Source: Verrucomicrobiota bacterium (GTDB taxonomy: Bacteria > Verrucomicrobiota > Kiritimatiellia > SS1-B-03-39 > UBA6053). From it: a stretch of DNA of 64,000 nucleotides. Within the stretch, counting starts at the first letter, position 1; each line of letters starts with the position of its first letter. The notes under the pieces are model-generated. The model searched no databases. It had not been told where the DNA came from and saw only the letters and a program-made list of their open reading frames with translations. Positions 1-8,302 of this stretch are shown here, piece by piece. The stretch spans positions 89,792 to 153,791 of the forward strand of contig JAFIGD010000004.1 of assembly GCA_020831625.1 (NCBI GenBank), given 5' to 3'. The translations under genes were made by a program, and so were the position numbers.

Positions 1-1304
1 AGGGGTATGTGCTCCAGCGCCGGATTTCAGGCGGCCTCTTTGAAACGGTCGGCATGTTTCCGGCCGATGTTCTCGAATATTATGACCTCGGCCTGGTGCC
101 GAACACCGTCTATGAATATCGTGTGTTCACGACAGGGGTGGAGGCGCTGTCCGCATCCTCCGAAATCATAGGCACCTCGACGGATGATCAGACGCTTTTA
201 GTTCAGGATGGGTTTGACGACGGATCGGCAACGGATAATCCGTTGGACCCTCTGGACATCGCGTGGATTCACACTGGGTATGTGCCGACGGTTGTGGTGG
301 ATTCCGTTCTGGATCCGGGCACGCCCGGCTATGTGGCCCGGGTGCGGATCGATGGAACGGCCGCAGATGCCTACCTTGGCTTCCGTATTCCCGGTGGGCC
401 CCGCACTTTGGAGGTTGGAGAAGGGCTCCGGTTGCGCTACCGGGTGCGGTTTCCCCAGGGAGCGCGCGCGGACACCTCCCGTACCGGGGTCAGTTTTGCA
501 TATGCCGCCCCGGGACGGAATGCACCATGGGTTCACGAGGAGAACCGCGAATATGCGTTTTTTACTTCCTTTGGCTCAGACAGCTCTATTGGAATTCTCG
601 AGAAAACCGCCGGGGCGCAATTTATCAATTTTCCCGCCGGTCCGCATTTGATCTCAGGCGGACAAGCCAAAAATCTCGGGACAGATCCGGGAACGGTTGA
701 GTTTGAAATCTTTAAAACAGCTGAAGATTCCGTCCGGATACGATTCCGGATCGACGAAGCAGACTATGATGAATACACGGATAGCGATGCGCCCCACATC
801 ACCTTTACCCATGTGTATCTGCGTTATCGAACCCCCTCGCTGGATGATGCGAATGACTGGATGGTGGACGACGTGGAGCTGACGTTCTTCGAAAAGCCCG
901 GTGTCTCACCTGATGTTCTTCCCCGTGATCTTTGGCGGGACATCCATTTTCCGATTGTGTTGGAAAACAGCGGGGATTCGGACTGGTATGCGGATCCGGA
1001 CGGCGACGGCGTTGTGAATCTTTTGGAATACGCCTTTGGGGGGGACCCCTGGACCGCGCACAGCCTGCAGGCTCCCCGTTTGATTACAGGGGATTCGGGA
1101 CAAGTCAGATTGCGGCTTGAATTCACACGCGAAGATCTGTTGTATCAGCTTGAGGCCAGTCCGGAAATTCATCCGGCGGTTTGGGCCTCTGTTCCCGGAG
1201 GGATGTTGCCCGCCGGTGCGAACTCCCCGGTTGAACTCGATCTGGATTTAGACGGGTTGCCCCGGCGATTTTTTCGAATTCACGTCGAACCGAACTCTCC
1301 GTAA
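1..1304 (+). CDS. C-terminal part of a large secreted protein (fragment cut by window edge)
   Basis: The reading frame is open to the left edge, so the N-terminus lies outside the window; the GTG at 9 is only the first possible start inside it. The first ~55 visible residues look like the end of a fibronectin type III repeat (NTVYEYRVFTT). A ~230-residue beta-rich stretch of unknown fold follows, then a calcium-loop-like segment near residues 329-347 (DPDGDGVVNLLEYAFGGDP). It ends in a short beta-rich domain closing with RRFFRIHVEP. This arrangement is common at the C-termini of surface or secreted proteins in Verrucomicrobia and relatives. Its last 25 bases overlap the convergent antiporter gene. 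Catalytic activity, if any, would be in the missing part. Confidence 0.75.
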   Translation, partial: GYVLQRRISGGLFETVGMFPADVLEYYDLGLVPNTVYEYRVFTTGVEALSASSEIIGTSTDDQTLLVQDGFDDGSATDNPLDPLDIAWIHTGYVPTVVVDSVLDPGTPGYVARVRIDGTAADAYLGFRIPGGPRTLEVGEGLRLRYRVRFPQGARADTSRTGVSFAYAAPGRNAPWVHEENREYAFFTSFGSDSSIGILEKTAGAQFINFPAGPHLISGGQAKNLGTDPGTVEFEIFKTAEDSVRIRFRIDEADYDEYTDSDAPHITFTHVYLRYRTPSLDDANDWMVDDVELTFFEKPGVSPDVLPRDLWRDIHFPIVLENSGDSDWYADPDGDGVVNLLEYAFGGDPWTAHSLQAPRLITGDSGQVRLRLEFTREDLLYQLEASPEIHPAVWASVPGGMLPAGANSPVELDLDLDGLPRRFFRIHVEPNSP

Positions 1305-2251
1305 AGAATATACAGGTAAGCGGCATAGGCGGTGAGGAGGAGGGCGCCCTCGACGCGGTTGATGCGGCCGGGGCGGTTGTGTCCGTAGCCGATTGCGAAG
1401 AGGGAGAGGGTGAGAAGGAGAATGGTGAGGAAGTCGCGGTTGAGGACTTCGGATTCGACGGCGAAAGGCGAAATGCCGCCGGCGATCCCGACGACGGCGA
1501 GGGTGTTGAAGAGGTTGGAGCCGACAATATTGCCGACCGCAAGTTCGTGTTCGCCTTTCCGGACGGACGCGAAGGATGCCGCGAGTTCCGGGAGGGAGGT
1601 TCCGAAGGCGACGATGGACAGTCCGATAATGAGGTCACTGACCCCGAGGGTAGCGGCGATTTCCACGGCGCCCCACACGAGGGCGCGGGAACTGATGATC
1701 AACACCAGCAGTCCGCCGCCGAGATTCGCGGCGGCCTTCGGCAGGGGCATGTCTTTTTGGCAGAGTTCGGCCTGCAGGTCTTTGACGATGGGATCCTGGG
1801 GCTGCTTCAGGCTTGTCCAGAGGGTGTACGCCATCACCGCGACGAAAATGATGAGCAGGAGAACGCCTTCGGTCCGGCTGATGTGAAGGTTCCAGATAAA
1901 TCCGCCGGCGACGAGTGTGACCAGCGTGAGCAGGGGGAGTTCTTTTTTGAGAATCCCGGACTGAAAGCGGATGGGGGAGACGACGGCGGTCAAGCCGAGG
2001 ATGAGGGCGATGTTGGCGATATTGGAGCCGAAGGCGTTACCGACGGCGAGGGCGGGGTTTCCCTGCAGGGCGGCGATGGCGGAGACGATGAGTTCGGGGA
2101 CGGAGGTTCCGAAGCCGATGATCACGATCCCGATCAGCAGAGGGGAGATGCCGGTGCGCCGGGCGGTCACGGCGGCGCCGGTGATAAACCGGTCTGAGCC
2201 TATCGCGAGGAAAAGCAGACCGATAACGACGGCGAGGATGGGGAGAAGCAT
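1280..2251 (-). CDS. Sodium/calcium antiporter, CaCA family (YrbG-like)
   Basis: This 323-residue inner-membrane protein has about ten hydrophobic helices and the two inverted alpha-repeats of the CaCA family. Repeat 1 has GFGTSVPEL followed by GNAFGSNIANI; repeat 2 has AFGTSLPEL followed by GNIVGSNLFN. The acidic residues of the two PEL motifs are the cation ligands known for this family, so exchange of Ca2+ for Na+ across the inner membrane is expected. The length matches bacterial YrbG-type members. The start lies 3 bases past the stop of uup, so the gene is probably the last of the 8116-1280 operon. Its 3' end overlaps the convergent secreted-protein gene. Confidence 0.93.
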   Translation of the reverse strand: MLLPILAVVIGLLFLAIGSDRFITGAAVTARRTGISPLLIGIVIIGFGTSVPELIVSAIAALQGNPALAVGNAFGSNIANIALILGLTAVVSPIRFQSGILKKELPLLTLVTLVAGGFIWNLHISRTEGVLLLIIFVAVMAYTLWTSLKQPQDPIVKDLQAELCQKDMPLPKAAANLGGGLLVLIISSRALVWGAVEIAATLGVSDLIIGLSIVAFGTSLPELAASFASVRKGEHELAVGNIVGSNLFNTLAVVGIAGGISPFAVESEVLNRDFLTILLLTLSLFAIGYGHNRPGRINRVEGALLLTAYAAYLYILYGEFGST

Positions 2252-2254
2252 GGA

Positions 2255-4045
2255 TTAGGCCCGGGATTCAAGTTCTTCCCATCGGGCATAGCAGGTTTCG
2301 AGGGTGTCTGCGAGTTTCTTCAGTTCGTTCCGGGTCCGGGCCTGTTGTTTTTCATGTTGCCGGTAGAATTCGGGCTCGTTGAGGGCCAGCGTTTTCTCCC
2401 GCACCTCGGTTTCCAGGGTTTCTATTTTGCGGGGAAGGCCGCGAAGTTCGTTTTCCTCCCAGGTGGTGAGCCTTTTCTTGGGTTTCGGCGGGGATTTCGG
2501 CGCGGCGGAGGTTTCGGCGGAGGCGGCGGACGGGGTTCGGTCGGTTGTTTTGTTTTTGCGCTGGTCCAGCCAGTCGTCGTAGCCGCCGGGGTACTCCCGG
2601 ATCTGTCCGTCCTCTTCAAAGACCAGGGTGCCGGTGACGACGTTGTTGAGAAATTCGCGGTCGTGGCTGACGAGGAGCAGCGTGCCGGTGTATTGGACGA
2701 GCAGGTTTTCGAGGAGTTCGAGGGTTTCCATGTCGAGGTCATTGGTGGGTTCGTCCATGACCAGGACGTTGGAGGGCCGGGTGAAGAGTTTGGCGAGGAG
2801 GAGACGGTTACGTTCGCCGCCGCTGAGCACATGCACCGGGGTGCGGGAGCGTTCCGGCGGGAACAGAAAATCCTCCAGATATGAGATGACATGTCGGCTC
2901 CGGCCGTTGATTTCGACGGTGTCGCTGCCTTCGCCGACGTTTTCGAAAACGGTTTTGGTTTCGTCGAGTTTGAACCGGTGCTGGTCGAAGTAGAGGATTT
3001 CGAGGTTGGTGCCGTGTTCGACGGTTCCGCTCTGCGGAGCGGTTTTGCCGAGCAGAAGGTGAAGAAGGGTGGTTTTGCCGGAACCGTTGGGGCCGATGAG
3101 TCCGATTTTATCGCCGCGGAGGATGCGGGTGGAGAAATCCCGGATCAGCGGGGGCTGGTGGTCCCATTGATGCGACAGGTGGGTGACTTCGATCACCTTT
3201 TGTCCGCTGCGGTCGGATTCGCCGGCCTGAAGGACCGCGGTTCCGGTGCGTTCCCGCCGCGCCTTGCGTTCCTCGCGGAGTTTTTTCAGGGCGCGGACGC
3301 GGCCCTCGTTGCGGGTGCGGCGGGCTTTGATGCCCTGGCGGATCCAGGTTTCTTCCTGCGCGAGTTTTTTATCCTGAAGCGCTGCGTGTTTTTCCTCGGC
3401 GGCGTAGCGTTCCTCGCGGCGGCGGAGAAAGGTTTCGTATCCGCAGTCCCAGTCGTGGAGCTGTCCGCGGTCGAGTTCGAGAATACGGGTGGCGAGGCCG
3501 CGGAGAAAGGTCCGGTCGTGGGTGACGAAGAGAATGGCTCCGGTGAAGCGTTTGAGCACAGCCTCCAGCCATTCGACGGATTCGATGTCAAGATGGTTGG
3601 TCGGTTCGTCGAGGAGCAGCAGGTCGGGTTCGGCGGCGAGCGCGGAGAGGAGGAGGGCGCGGCGTTTTTGTCCGCCGGAGAGGGTGGCGAAGGGTAGGCC
3701 GTCCTCCAGATCCATTTCAGAAAAGAGCTGGTCGATTTTGCGGGCGGTGTGGGCCTCGTGGGCACGGGGGCCAAGCCGGTGTTCCACGAGGTCGCGGGTG
3801 GTGCCGGGCATATCGCGGGGGACCTCCTGACCGAGCATGGCCACGCGGGCGCCGCTGGTGAAGGCCAGGGTCCCTTCATCCGGGGTTTCGGTTCCGGACA
3901 GGATCCGCATGAGGGTGGATTTGCCTTCGCCGTTCCGGCCCAGCAGGGAAACCCGTTCGCCGGGTTCGAGTGTGAAGCTTACACCGTCCAGAAGCTTTGG
4001 CCCGCCATAGGACATGGAGAGCGATTGAACGCTTAAAAGTGCCAT
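2255..4045 (-). CDS. uup: ABC-F family ATPase, Uup type
   Basis: A 596-residue soluble protein with two ABC ATPase domains and no membrane segment. Domain 1 has Walker A GRNGEGKST at residues 36-44, signature LSGGQKRRA and Walker B LLLDEPTNHLD. Domain 2 has GPNGSGKTT, LSGGERNRLLLAK and VMDEPTNDLD. Between them is the basic linker typical of ABC-F proteins. The last ~80 residues form a charged coiled coil (ELRGLPRKIETLE), the C-terminal domain that separates Uup from EttA. ABC-F proteins act on ribosomes or, for Uup, are also linked to transposon excision and DNA branch processing. It sits between the exosortase and antiporter genes on one strand. No clear Shine-Dalgarno precedes the ATG. Confidence 0.93.
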   Translation of the reverse strand: MALLSVQSLSMSYGGPKLLDGVSFTLEPGERVSLLGRNGEGKSTLMRILSGTETPDEGTLAFTSGARVAMLGQEVPRDMPGTTRDLVEHRLGPRAHEAHTARKIDQLFSEMDLEDGLPFATLSGGQKRRALLLSALAAEPDLLLLDEPTNHLDIESVEWLEAVLKRFTGAILFVTHDRTFLRGLATRILELDRGQLHDWDCGYETFLRRREERYAAEEKHAALQDKKLAQEETWIRQGIKARRTRNEGRVRALKKLREERKARRERTGTAVLQAGESDRSGQKVIEVTHLSHQWDHQPPLIRDFSTRILRGDKIGLIGPNGSGKTTLLHLLLGKTAPQSGTVEHGTNLEILYFDQHRFKLDETKTVFENVGEGSDTVEINGRSRHVISYLEDFLFPPERSRTPVHVLSGGERNRLLLAKLFTRPSNVLVMDEPTNDLDMETLELLENLLVQYTGTLLLVSHDREFLNNVVTGTLVFEEDGQIREYPGGYDDWLDQRKNKTTDRTPSAASAETSAAPKSPPKPKKRLTTWEENELRGLPRKIETLETEVREKTLALNEPEFYRQHEKQQARTRNELKKLADTLETCYARWEELESRA

Positions 4046-4064
4046 ATGCGAAAGAGGGTGGGGA

Positions 4065-6026
4065 TTAGAAAGAGGGTTCCGGCGTCAGCACGGACTCCAG
4101 GGCCTCGCCGGGCACAGACACACCGGCGGCGAACGTGCGGGTCGGGTTTTCCAGATCCATGGTCTGGAGGGGTTTGAGGCCGAAGGGCGGGAGCTTATCC
4201 CGGAGATGCCGTGCGAATTCCTGCGCCAGCGCAATGGTTTCCTCGGTGGAGCCCTGTTCCTGCACATAGATCCCGACGGAATACTGAAACCGGCTGTATT
4301 CCTTGGGTGAACGCCAGGAGGCGAACACATGTCCCAGGCGTGCGAAATAACTGTTGAGCGTTCCGTGGGCGACGTTTTCGGACAGCTGCTGATTCATCAT
4401 GATGGAGACAAAGTCCTGATTGTACCAATACAGCACCATTTGCCGGTTGCCCAGATTCGCGTTCTCGTAAAGGCGCGAGTAGATGATTTCGTAGTCGAAA
4501 TTCATGTCACCGGGAACGGGGGGCTGACCGATTTCCTGCCAGCCGGCCTCACGGAAACAGACGTCCGGGGAGTGGGGGAAGGACCAGGTGGACCCATGGA
4601 AGCCGAGAACGGGTTCCCAGAAATTGATAATCACATTGACCAGTTTCCCGTCGGGGGCGCTGTACCAGGCGACATAGCTCTCGGAGGGACGGAGAATCCG
4701 AAGGGCCTGATCGGGAAGCTCGCCCCAGTAAATGCGGCGGAACGGCCCGACTTCGCCGGGGAACGTGTCCAGGCTCATGCGGTTCTGGGAAAGGAGATAC
4801 TGGATGCGGCTGCGCACGGAATAGCGTTGAAAGACCATGAGCTGGAGCACAAACATCGCGGCCAGACAGAGGAAGACGCTGAGCCGGATTTTACTGATGC
4901 GGCTGAAATAGATCTCACGCTGATCCTCGGCGGAGGCGGTGATATGCTCTTCCTCCTCCTCGCCGTTGTCATTCGCGGCGTGATAGGCTCCATAGGTGCC
5001 GTAACTGCCATAGCCTCCGGCGTTTCCGTAATGTCCATAGACGCCGTAATTGCCGACATCCCCGAAGGATTCCTTTCCCTGGGGCGGGGGCGCGAGGAAA
5101 CGGGAGAGGAGCACCATGATCATGGCGGCGATAAAGAAGGAAATTCCGCCGACCACGTCGTGCTTGGTTCCGCTGGCCCAGCTCATGTCGAACCAGTGAC
5201 AGAGCAGCGCGGTGGCCACGACCCGGATGAAATTCTGGAAAATGGCGAGAAAAACGCCGAGGGGCAGGAAGAGCGCGATCAGGAAGGGGCGCAAGCGGAG
5301 AAACCAGGCGATGGCGGGGGCCACGGCGAGCATGGCCCAGAGGGAGCGGATCCCGGAACAGGCGTCGGCCACCCCAAGCAGGACACCGGGTATTTCAATC
5401 ACATTTCTGGACACATAGACGCTGAATCCCATGAGCTCGAGCGCGCCGGCCGACCAGGCGGTGACGGTGTTCCTCAGGGCGTTTTTGAGCATGGCTTCAG
5501 GGGGGCCCGGCAGTCCTGGGATCAAAAAGACCAAATACAGAAGCGGGAACCAGAAGGTTTTCAGGGCTCTGAAGCCGAAGAACGAAATGAACAGTCCCCA
5601 AATCATGACGATGAGGCCGACGCTGGTGATGTATTCCGCGAAGACACCGCCGGCGACCAGGCCGATTTTATACCACATGGCGAAGAACTGAACGGCCAGT
5701 CCGGACAGCAGAATGGGGATGCCCCAGAATTCGCCGACAATCCGGGGCTTTTGCCGTTTGTCCAGATTGCCCATGACTTTCCATGCGGCGGCAGCGGCGA
5801 TGACCGGGACGAGCACTGCGTGGGAGTAATCCTCATTGTTCAAATAGTATTTGAACAGGGTGATGATCATGTAAATATTGGCGGCAAAGGCCAGCGCGGT
5901 GATCCACAGGATATCGAGGGCTCCGAGCTGGGGAATCCGGACCTGATTAAGCCCGTAGCCGTATCCATAGCCGTACCCCTGTTTGTATGAGGATTTTTTC
6001 GCAAGGGTTTTGCTGGCGTCGGTCAT
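4065..6026 (-). CDS. Exosortase fused to a C-terminal EpsI domain, with Tyr-Gly repeats
   Basis: Residues ~35-310 form a polytopic exosortase core: EDYSHAVLVP after the second helix, Cys223 in ACSGIRSL, Arg268 in NFIRV and His289 in KHDVVGG, the expected catalytic triad. Exosortases recognise PEP-CTERM-like tails and couple sorting to exopolysaccharide export. After a final helix (~380-400) comes an EpsI-type (DUF3485-like) periplasmic domain with NFWEP and the PDVCFREAGW motif. Two Tyr-Gly stretches are unusual: residues 17-25 (alternating G and Y) and 326-348, where seven tyrosines sit in YGx spacing before an EEEEE run. The start overlaps the stop of the upstream TPR gene by 4 bases, implying coupled translation. 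No PEP-CTERM substrate is visible in the window, so the sorting-signal subtype is unknown. Confidence 0.9.
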   Translation of the reverse strand: MTDASKTLAKKSSYKQGYGYGYGYGLNQVRIPQLGALDILWITALAFAANIYMIITLFKYYLNNEDYSHAVLVPVIAAAAAWKVMGNLDKRQKPRIVGEFWGIPILLSGLAVQFFAMWYKIGLVAGGVFAEYITSVGLIVMIWGLFISFFGFRALKTFWFPLLYLVFLIPGLPGPPEAMLKNALRNTVTAWSAGALELMGFSVYVSRNVIEIPGVLLGVADACSGIRSLWAMLAVAPAIAWFLRLRPFLIALFLPLGVFLAIFQNFIRVVATALLCHWFDMSWASGTKHDVVGGISFFIAAMIMVLLSRFLAPPPQGKESFGDVGNYGVYGHYGNAGGYGSYGTYGAYHAANDNGEEEEEHITASAEDQREIYFSRISKIRLSVFLCLAAMFVLQLMVFQRYSVRSRIQYLLSQNRMSLDTFPGEVGPFRRIYWGELPDQALRILRPSESYVAWYSAPDGKLVNVIINFWEPVLGFHGSTWSFPHSPDVCFREAGWQEIGQPPVPGDMNFDYEIIYSRLYENANLGNRQMVLYWYNQDFVSIMMNQQLSENVAHGTLNSYFARLGHVFASWRSPKEYSRFQYSVGIYVQEQGSTEETIALAQEFARHLRDKLPPFGLKPLQTMDLENPTRTFAAGVSVPGEALESVLTPEPSF

Positions 6027-8116
6027 GACAGGTCTCCGGATTCAAGTTGACTGAGCAGCTCGCGCGCGTCCCCGGCCTGAACAAAGTCGGGGTCGAGAAT
6101 CAGAACCACTTCAAGGTTCTGCCGGGCCTCCCGGTTCCGCCCGGTGGCCGCCAGGGCCTGGGCGTAGTGAAAGCGGATGGTCGGGTTGCCACCGGCGATT
6201 TCCAGAGCGCGTTCGTAGATGGGCATGGCTTTATCATACTCGCCTTTTGCGGAAAGTACATAGGCGTAGGTGTCGAGAATCACTGCGTTGTCGGAATATT
6301 GTTCCCGGAGCGGCACCATCAGACTGTAAGCGAAATCCAGATCCTCGCGGCTGCGGGCCAGAAGAAAGGCGAGGTTGTTGGCCAGTTCGGGCCGCTCCGG
6401 ATATTTTTCATGCAGCCGACGGGTGTCGGCCAGGCTGTCGCGCCAATATTCGGACTGCATACGGATTTCAACCCGGCGGAGCCGGATGGCGTCGGCTTCG
6501 GGGTTCTCCTCCAGGATCCGGGTGAGCAATGCAATGGCCTGACGGGTTTCGCCGAGATTCACCAGCACCTGACTGTAGAGGGCCACCAGTCCGAAATCGT
6601 CCGGGTGCTGTGACAGAGCGTTTTCGAGCACAAGTTTGGCCTCGCCCGCTTTCCCGCTCTGCACAAGCGTTTGGGCCAGAAATCCCAGGACATTCCGGGC
6701 GTTGGGCGTGACATTGAGCACCCGCCTTGCATGATCCGCAGCCTCGTCGTACATCCGGATTTGACTGTACATCTGCGCGAGCATCCAGTTGGCGGACCGT
6801 TCCACAGTGGGAACACGGGAGGAGGTGAGCTGCAGGGCCAGGCGGCGTCCCTCACTGATCCGGCCGCTTTGCAAAAGGAGTTCGGCATAGCGGAGACGAA
6901 TGCCCAAATCGCCGGCAAAGCGGTTGAGAAGTGATTCATACTGGCGGAGCCCGACATTCAGACCGAACCGGGAAAGCATCATTTCAGCCCGGAGCTGGTT
7001 GGCTTGAAGGTGGTCGGGCTGAATGGAGAGCACATGATCCAGCGTCTGGTCCACAGCCTGCATATCCTGGGCCTGGGCATGAAGCGGAATCATGGCGAGC
7101 AGGCCATCGATATGGTCCGGATCCAGTGTCAGCGCTGCTTCAAGGCGGGTTCGCGCAGCTTCAGGATTCTGAAACACATTGAGCTCCAGTCTTCCCAGGA
7201 AGGAGAGGGTGCCGGGATTTTCCGCGTCCCGGGCGTGCAGGCGGTCCATGAGGCCGCGCACGGTGTTCTGATTGCCCAAAGAGGCCTCGAGCGCGGCGTT
7301 CATGCGAATGGCCCGGATATTTTCGGAGTCGATGGCAAGGGCGCGCCGCGCGTGTGTGAGGGCTTCGGCGCGGTTTTCCCGGCGTTCAAGCAATTCGGCC
7401 ATGATCAAATGCGCCTCCAGATGGTCCGAGTCCAGTTCGAGAGTGCGTCGGATACTCGCTTCGCCCTGGACGAGCTGTCCAACCGCAAGAAGCGATCTCG
7501 CGAGGTGAAAATGAAGTTTCGGGTCCATGGGGTTGGACTGAATGGCGATTTTAAAATCCACCTGGGCATTGTTGAAATTCTGCTGATCGAAGTGGCGGAC
7601 TCCCGACAAATAATAGCGCTCGGCCCGTTCCGGGTTCAGCCGCGCTTCGCCCAGCTCAAGAAAGTCGGTGTCTCCGGCGCGCCCCAGGGTGCGGGAGGGA
7701 TTGAAAAACGTGACGAAATTGGCCCAGAAATGTTCCGGCTCGGAGGAGGCTGCGCGCAGAATTCCCAGGGTGCCGCCCACCCAGAAGAAGCTCAGAGCCA
7801 GAGCGATTAAGGGGGTTGCGGGGCTGACCTTGGTGTATCCGCCTTCACGCCGGCAGCGCGCAACCCGCTTTCGCCCCTCGGTTTTGAAGCGAATGCAGGG
7901 CGATAGCCGGGTGACCAGCCAGCCGTTGCGGTATTTGAGGACCGCGCGGACGATATGGTCGGCCTCACTGTGGTCCTCACCCTGACAGAAATGACAGCGC
8001 TGGTCTTTTTCCCGGCGGACTTTGCTTTTGACAAAACGGAAAGTCATGATCCATGCATCCACCGTCAGGTAGAGAAGATCCAGTGGAAAAAGAAGGATGT
8101 TTTTGACAAAGTTCAT
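6023..8116 (-). CDS. TPR-repeat membrane protein, exosortase/EPS-associated (PrsT-like)
   Basis: A 697-residue protein. The N-terminal ~110 residues carry a hydrophobic stretch (residues ~5-25) and a Cys/His cluster, CHFCQGEDHSEADH, with further cysteines downstream, which could bind a metal. A transmembrane segment lies near residues 123-143 (PLIALALSFFWVGGTLGI). The rest (~180-690) is a long run of tetratricopeptide repeats, with recognisable NPMDPKLHFHLARSLLAVG and NPTIRFHYAQALAATGR units. Large TPR proteins accompany exosortases in PEP-CTERM/exopolysaccharide loci, where they probably scaffold assembly. It is first in the operon and overlaps the exosortase start by 4 bases. The TPR assignment is secure; the EPS role is inferred from the neighbour. 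Confidence 0.85.
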   Translation of the reverse strand: MNFVKNILLFPLDLLYLTVDAWIMTFRFVKSKVRREKDQRCHFCQGEDHSEADHIVRAVLKYRNGWLVTRLSPCIRFKTEGRKRVARCRREGGYTKVSPATPLIALALSFFWVGGTLGILRAASSEPEHFWANFVTFFNPSRTLGRAGDTDFLELGEARLNPERAERYYLSGVRHFDQQNFNNAQVDFKIAIQSNPMDPKLHFHLARSLLAVGQLVQGEASIRRTLELDSDHLEAHLIMAELLERRENRAEALTHARRALAIDSENIRAIRMNAALEASLGNQNTVRGLMDRLHARDAENPGTLSFLGRLELNVFQNPEAARTRLEAALTLDPDHIDGLLAMIPLHAQAQDMQAVDQTLDHVLSIQPDHLQANQLRAEMMLSRFGLNVGLRQYESLLNRFAGDLGIRLRYAELLLQSGRISEGRRLALQLTSSRVPTVERSANWMLAQMYSQIRMYDEAADHARRVLNVTPNARNVLGFLAQTLVQSGKAGEAKLVLENALSQHPDDFGLVALYSQVLVNLGETRQAIALLTRILEENPEADAIRLRRVEIRMQSEYWRDSLADTRRLHEKYPERPELANNLAFLLARSREDLDFAYSLMVPLREQYSDNAVILDTYAYVLSAKGEYDKAMPIYERALEIAGGNPTIRFHYAQALAATGRNREARQNLEVVLILDPDFVQAGDARELLSQLESGDLS

Positions 8117-8186
8117 GGTATTTTTGTTGATTTGGTCATTTCTGTCAGGTTTAAAAGTTTACGTAAAAAAGCTAACGTAGAAAATG

Positions 8187-8212
8187 ACAAAGGGCAAGAT
8201 AAAACCCTTTGT
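8187..8212. promoter_or_regulatory. Perfect inverted repeat between divergent genes, candidate operator
   Basis: Arms ACAAAGGG (8187-8194) and CCCTTTGT (8205-8212) are separated by 10 bases. The site lies in the AT-rich gap between the TPR gene and the GH2 gene, just upstream of the GH2 promoter candidate. It could bind a repressor or form a hairpin; there is no following T-run to make it a terminator. Confidence 0.3.
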
Positions 8213-8223
8213 GCATGCGGGGC

Positions 8224-8252
8224 TTGAATTGTGTCTGTCGGTTCAGTAATAA
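8224..8252 (+). promoter_or_regulatory. Sigma70-like promoter for the GH2 gene
   Basis: TTGAAT at 8224-8229 and TAATAA at 8247-8252 are spaced by 17 bases. Transcription would begin near 8260, about 43 bases before the ATG at 8303. This argues against the upstream in-frame GTG at 8231, which falls between the two hexamers. Confidence 0.45.
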
Positions 8253-8302
8253 ATATGTTTCATCTTTTTATTCCAAACATATTCACACACGGATTTCACG
8301 TT

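Noticed and set aside
4329..5990. A 553-codon frame opposite the exosortase
   Set aside because: Antisense shadow; the minus strand carries the exosortase catalytic triad.
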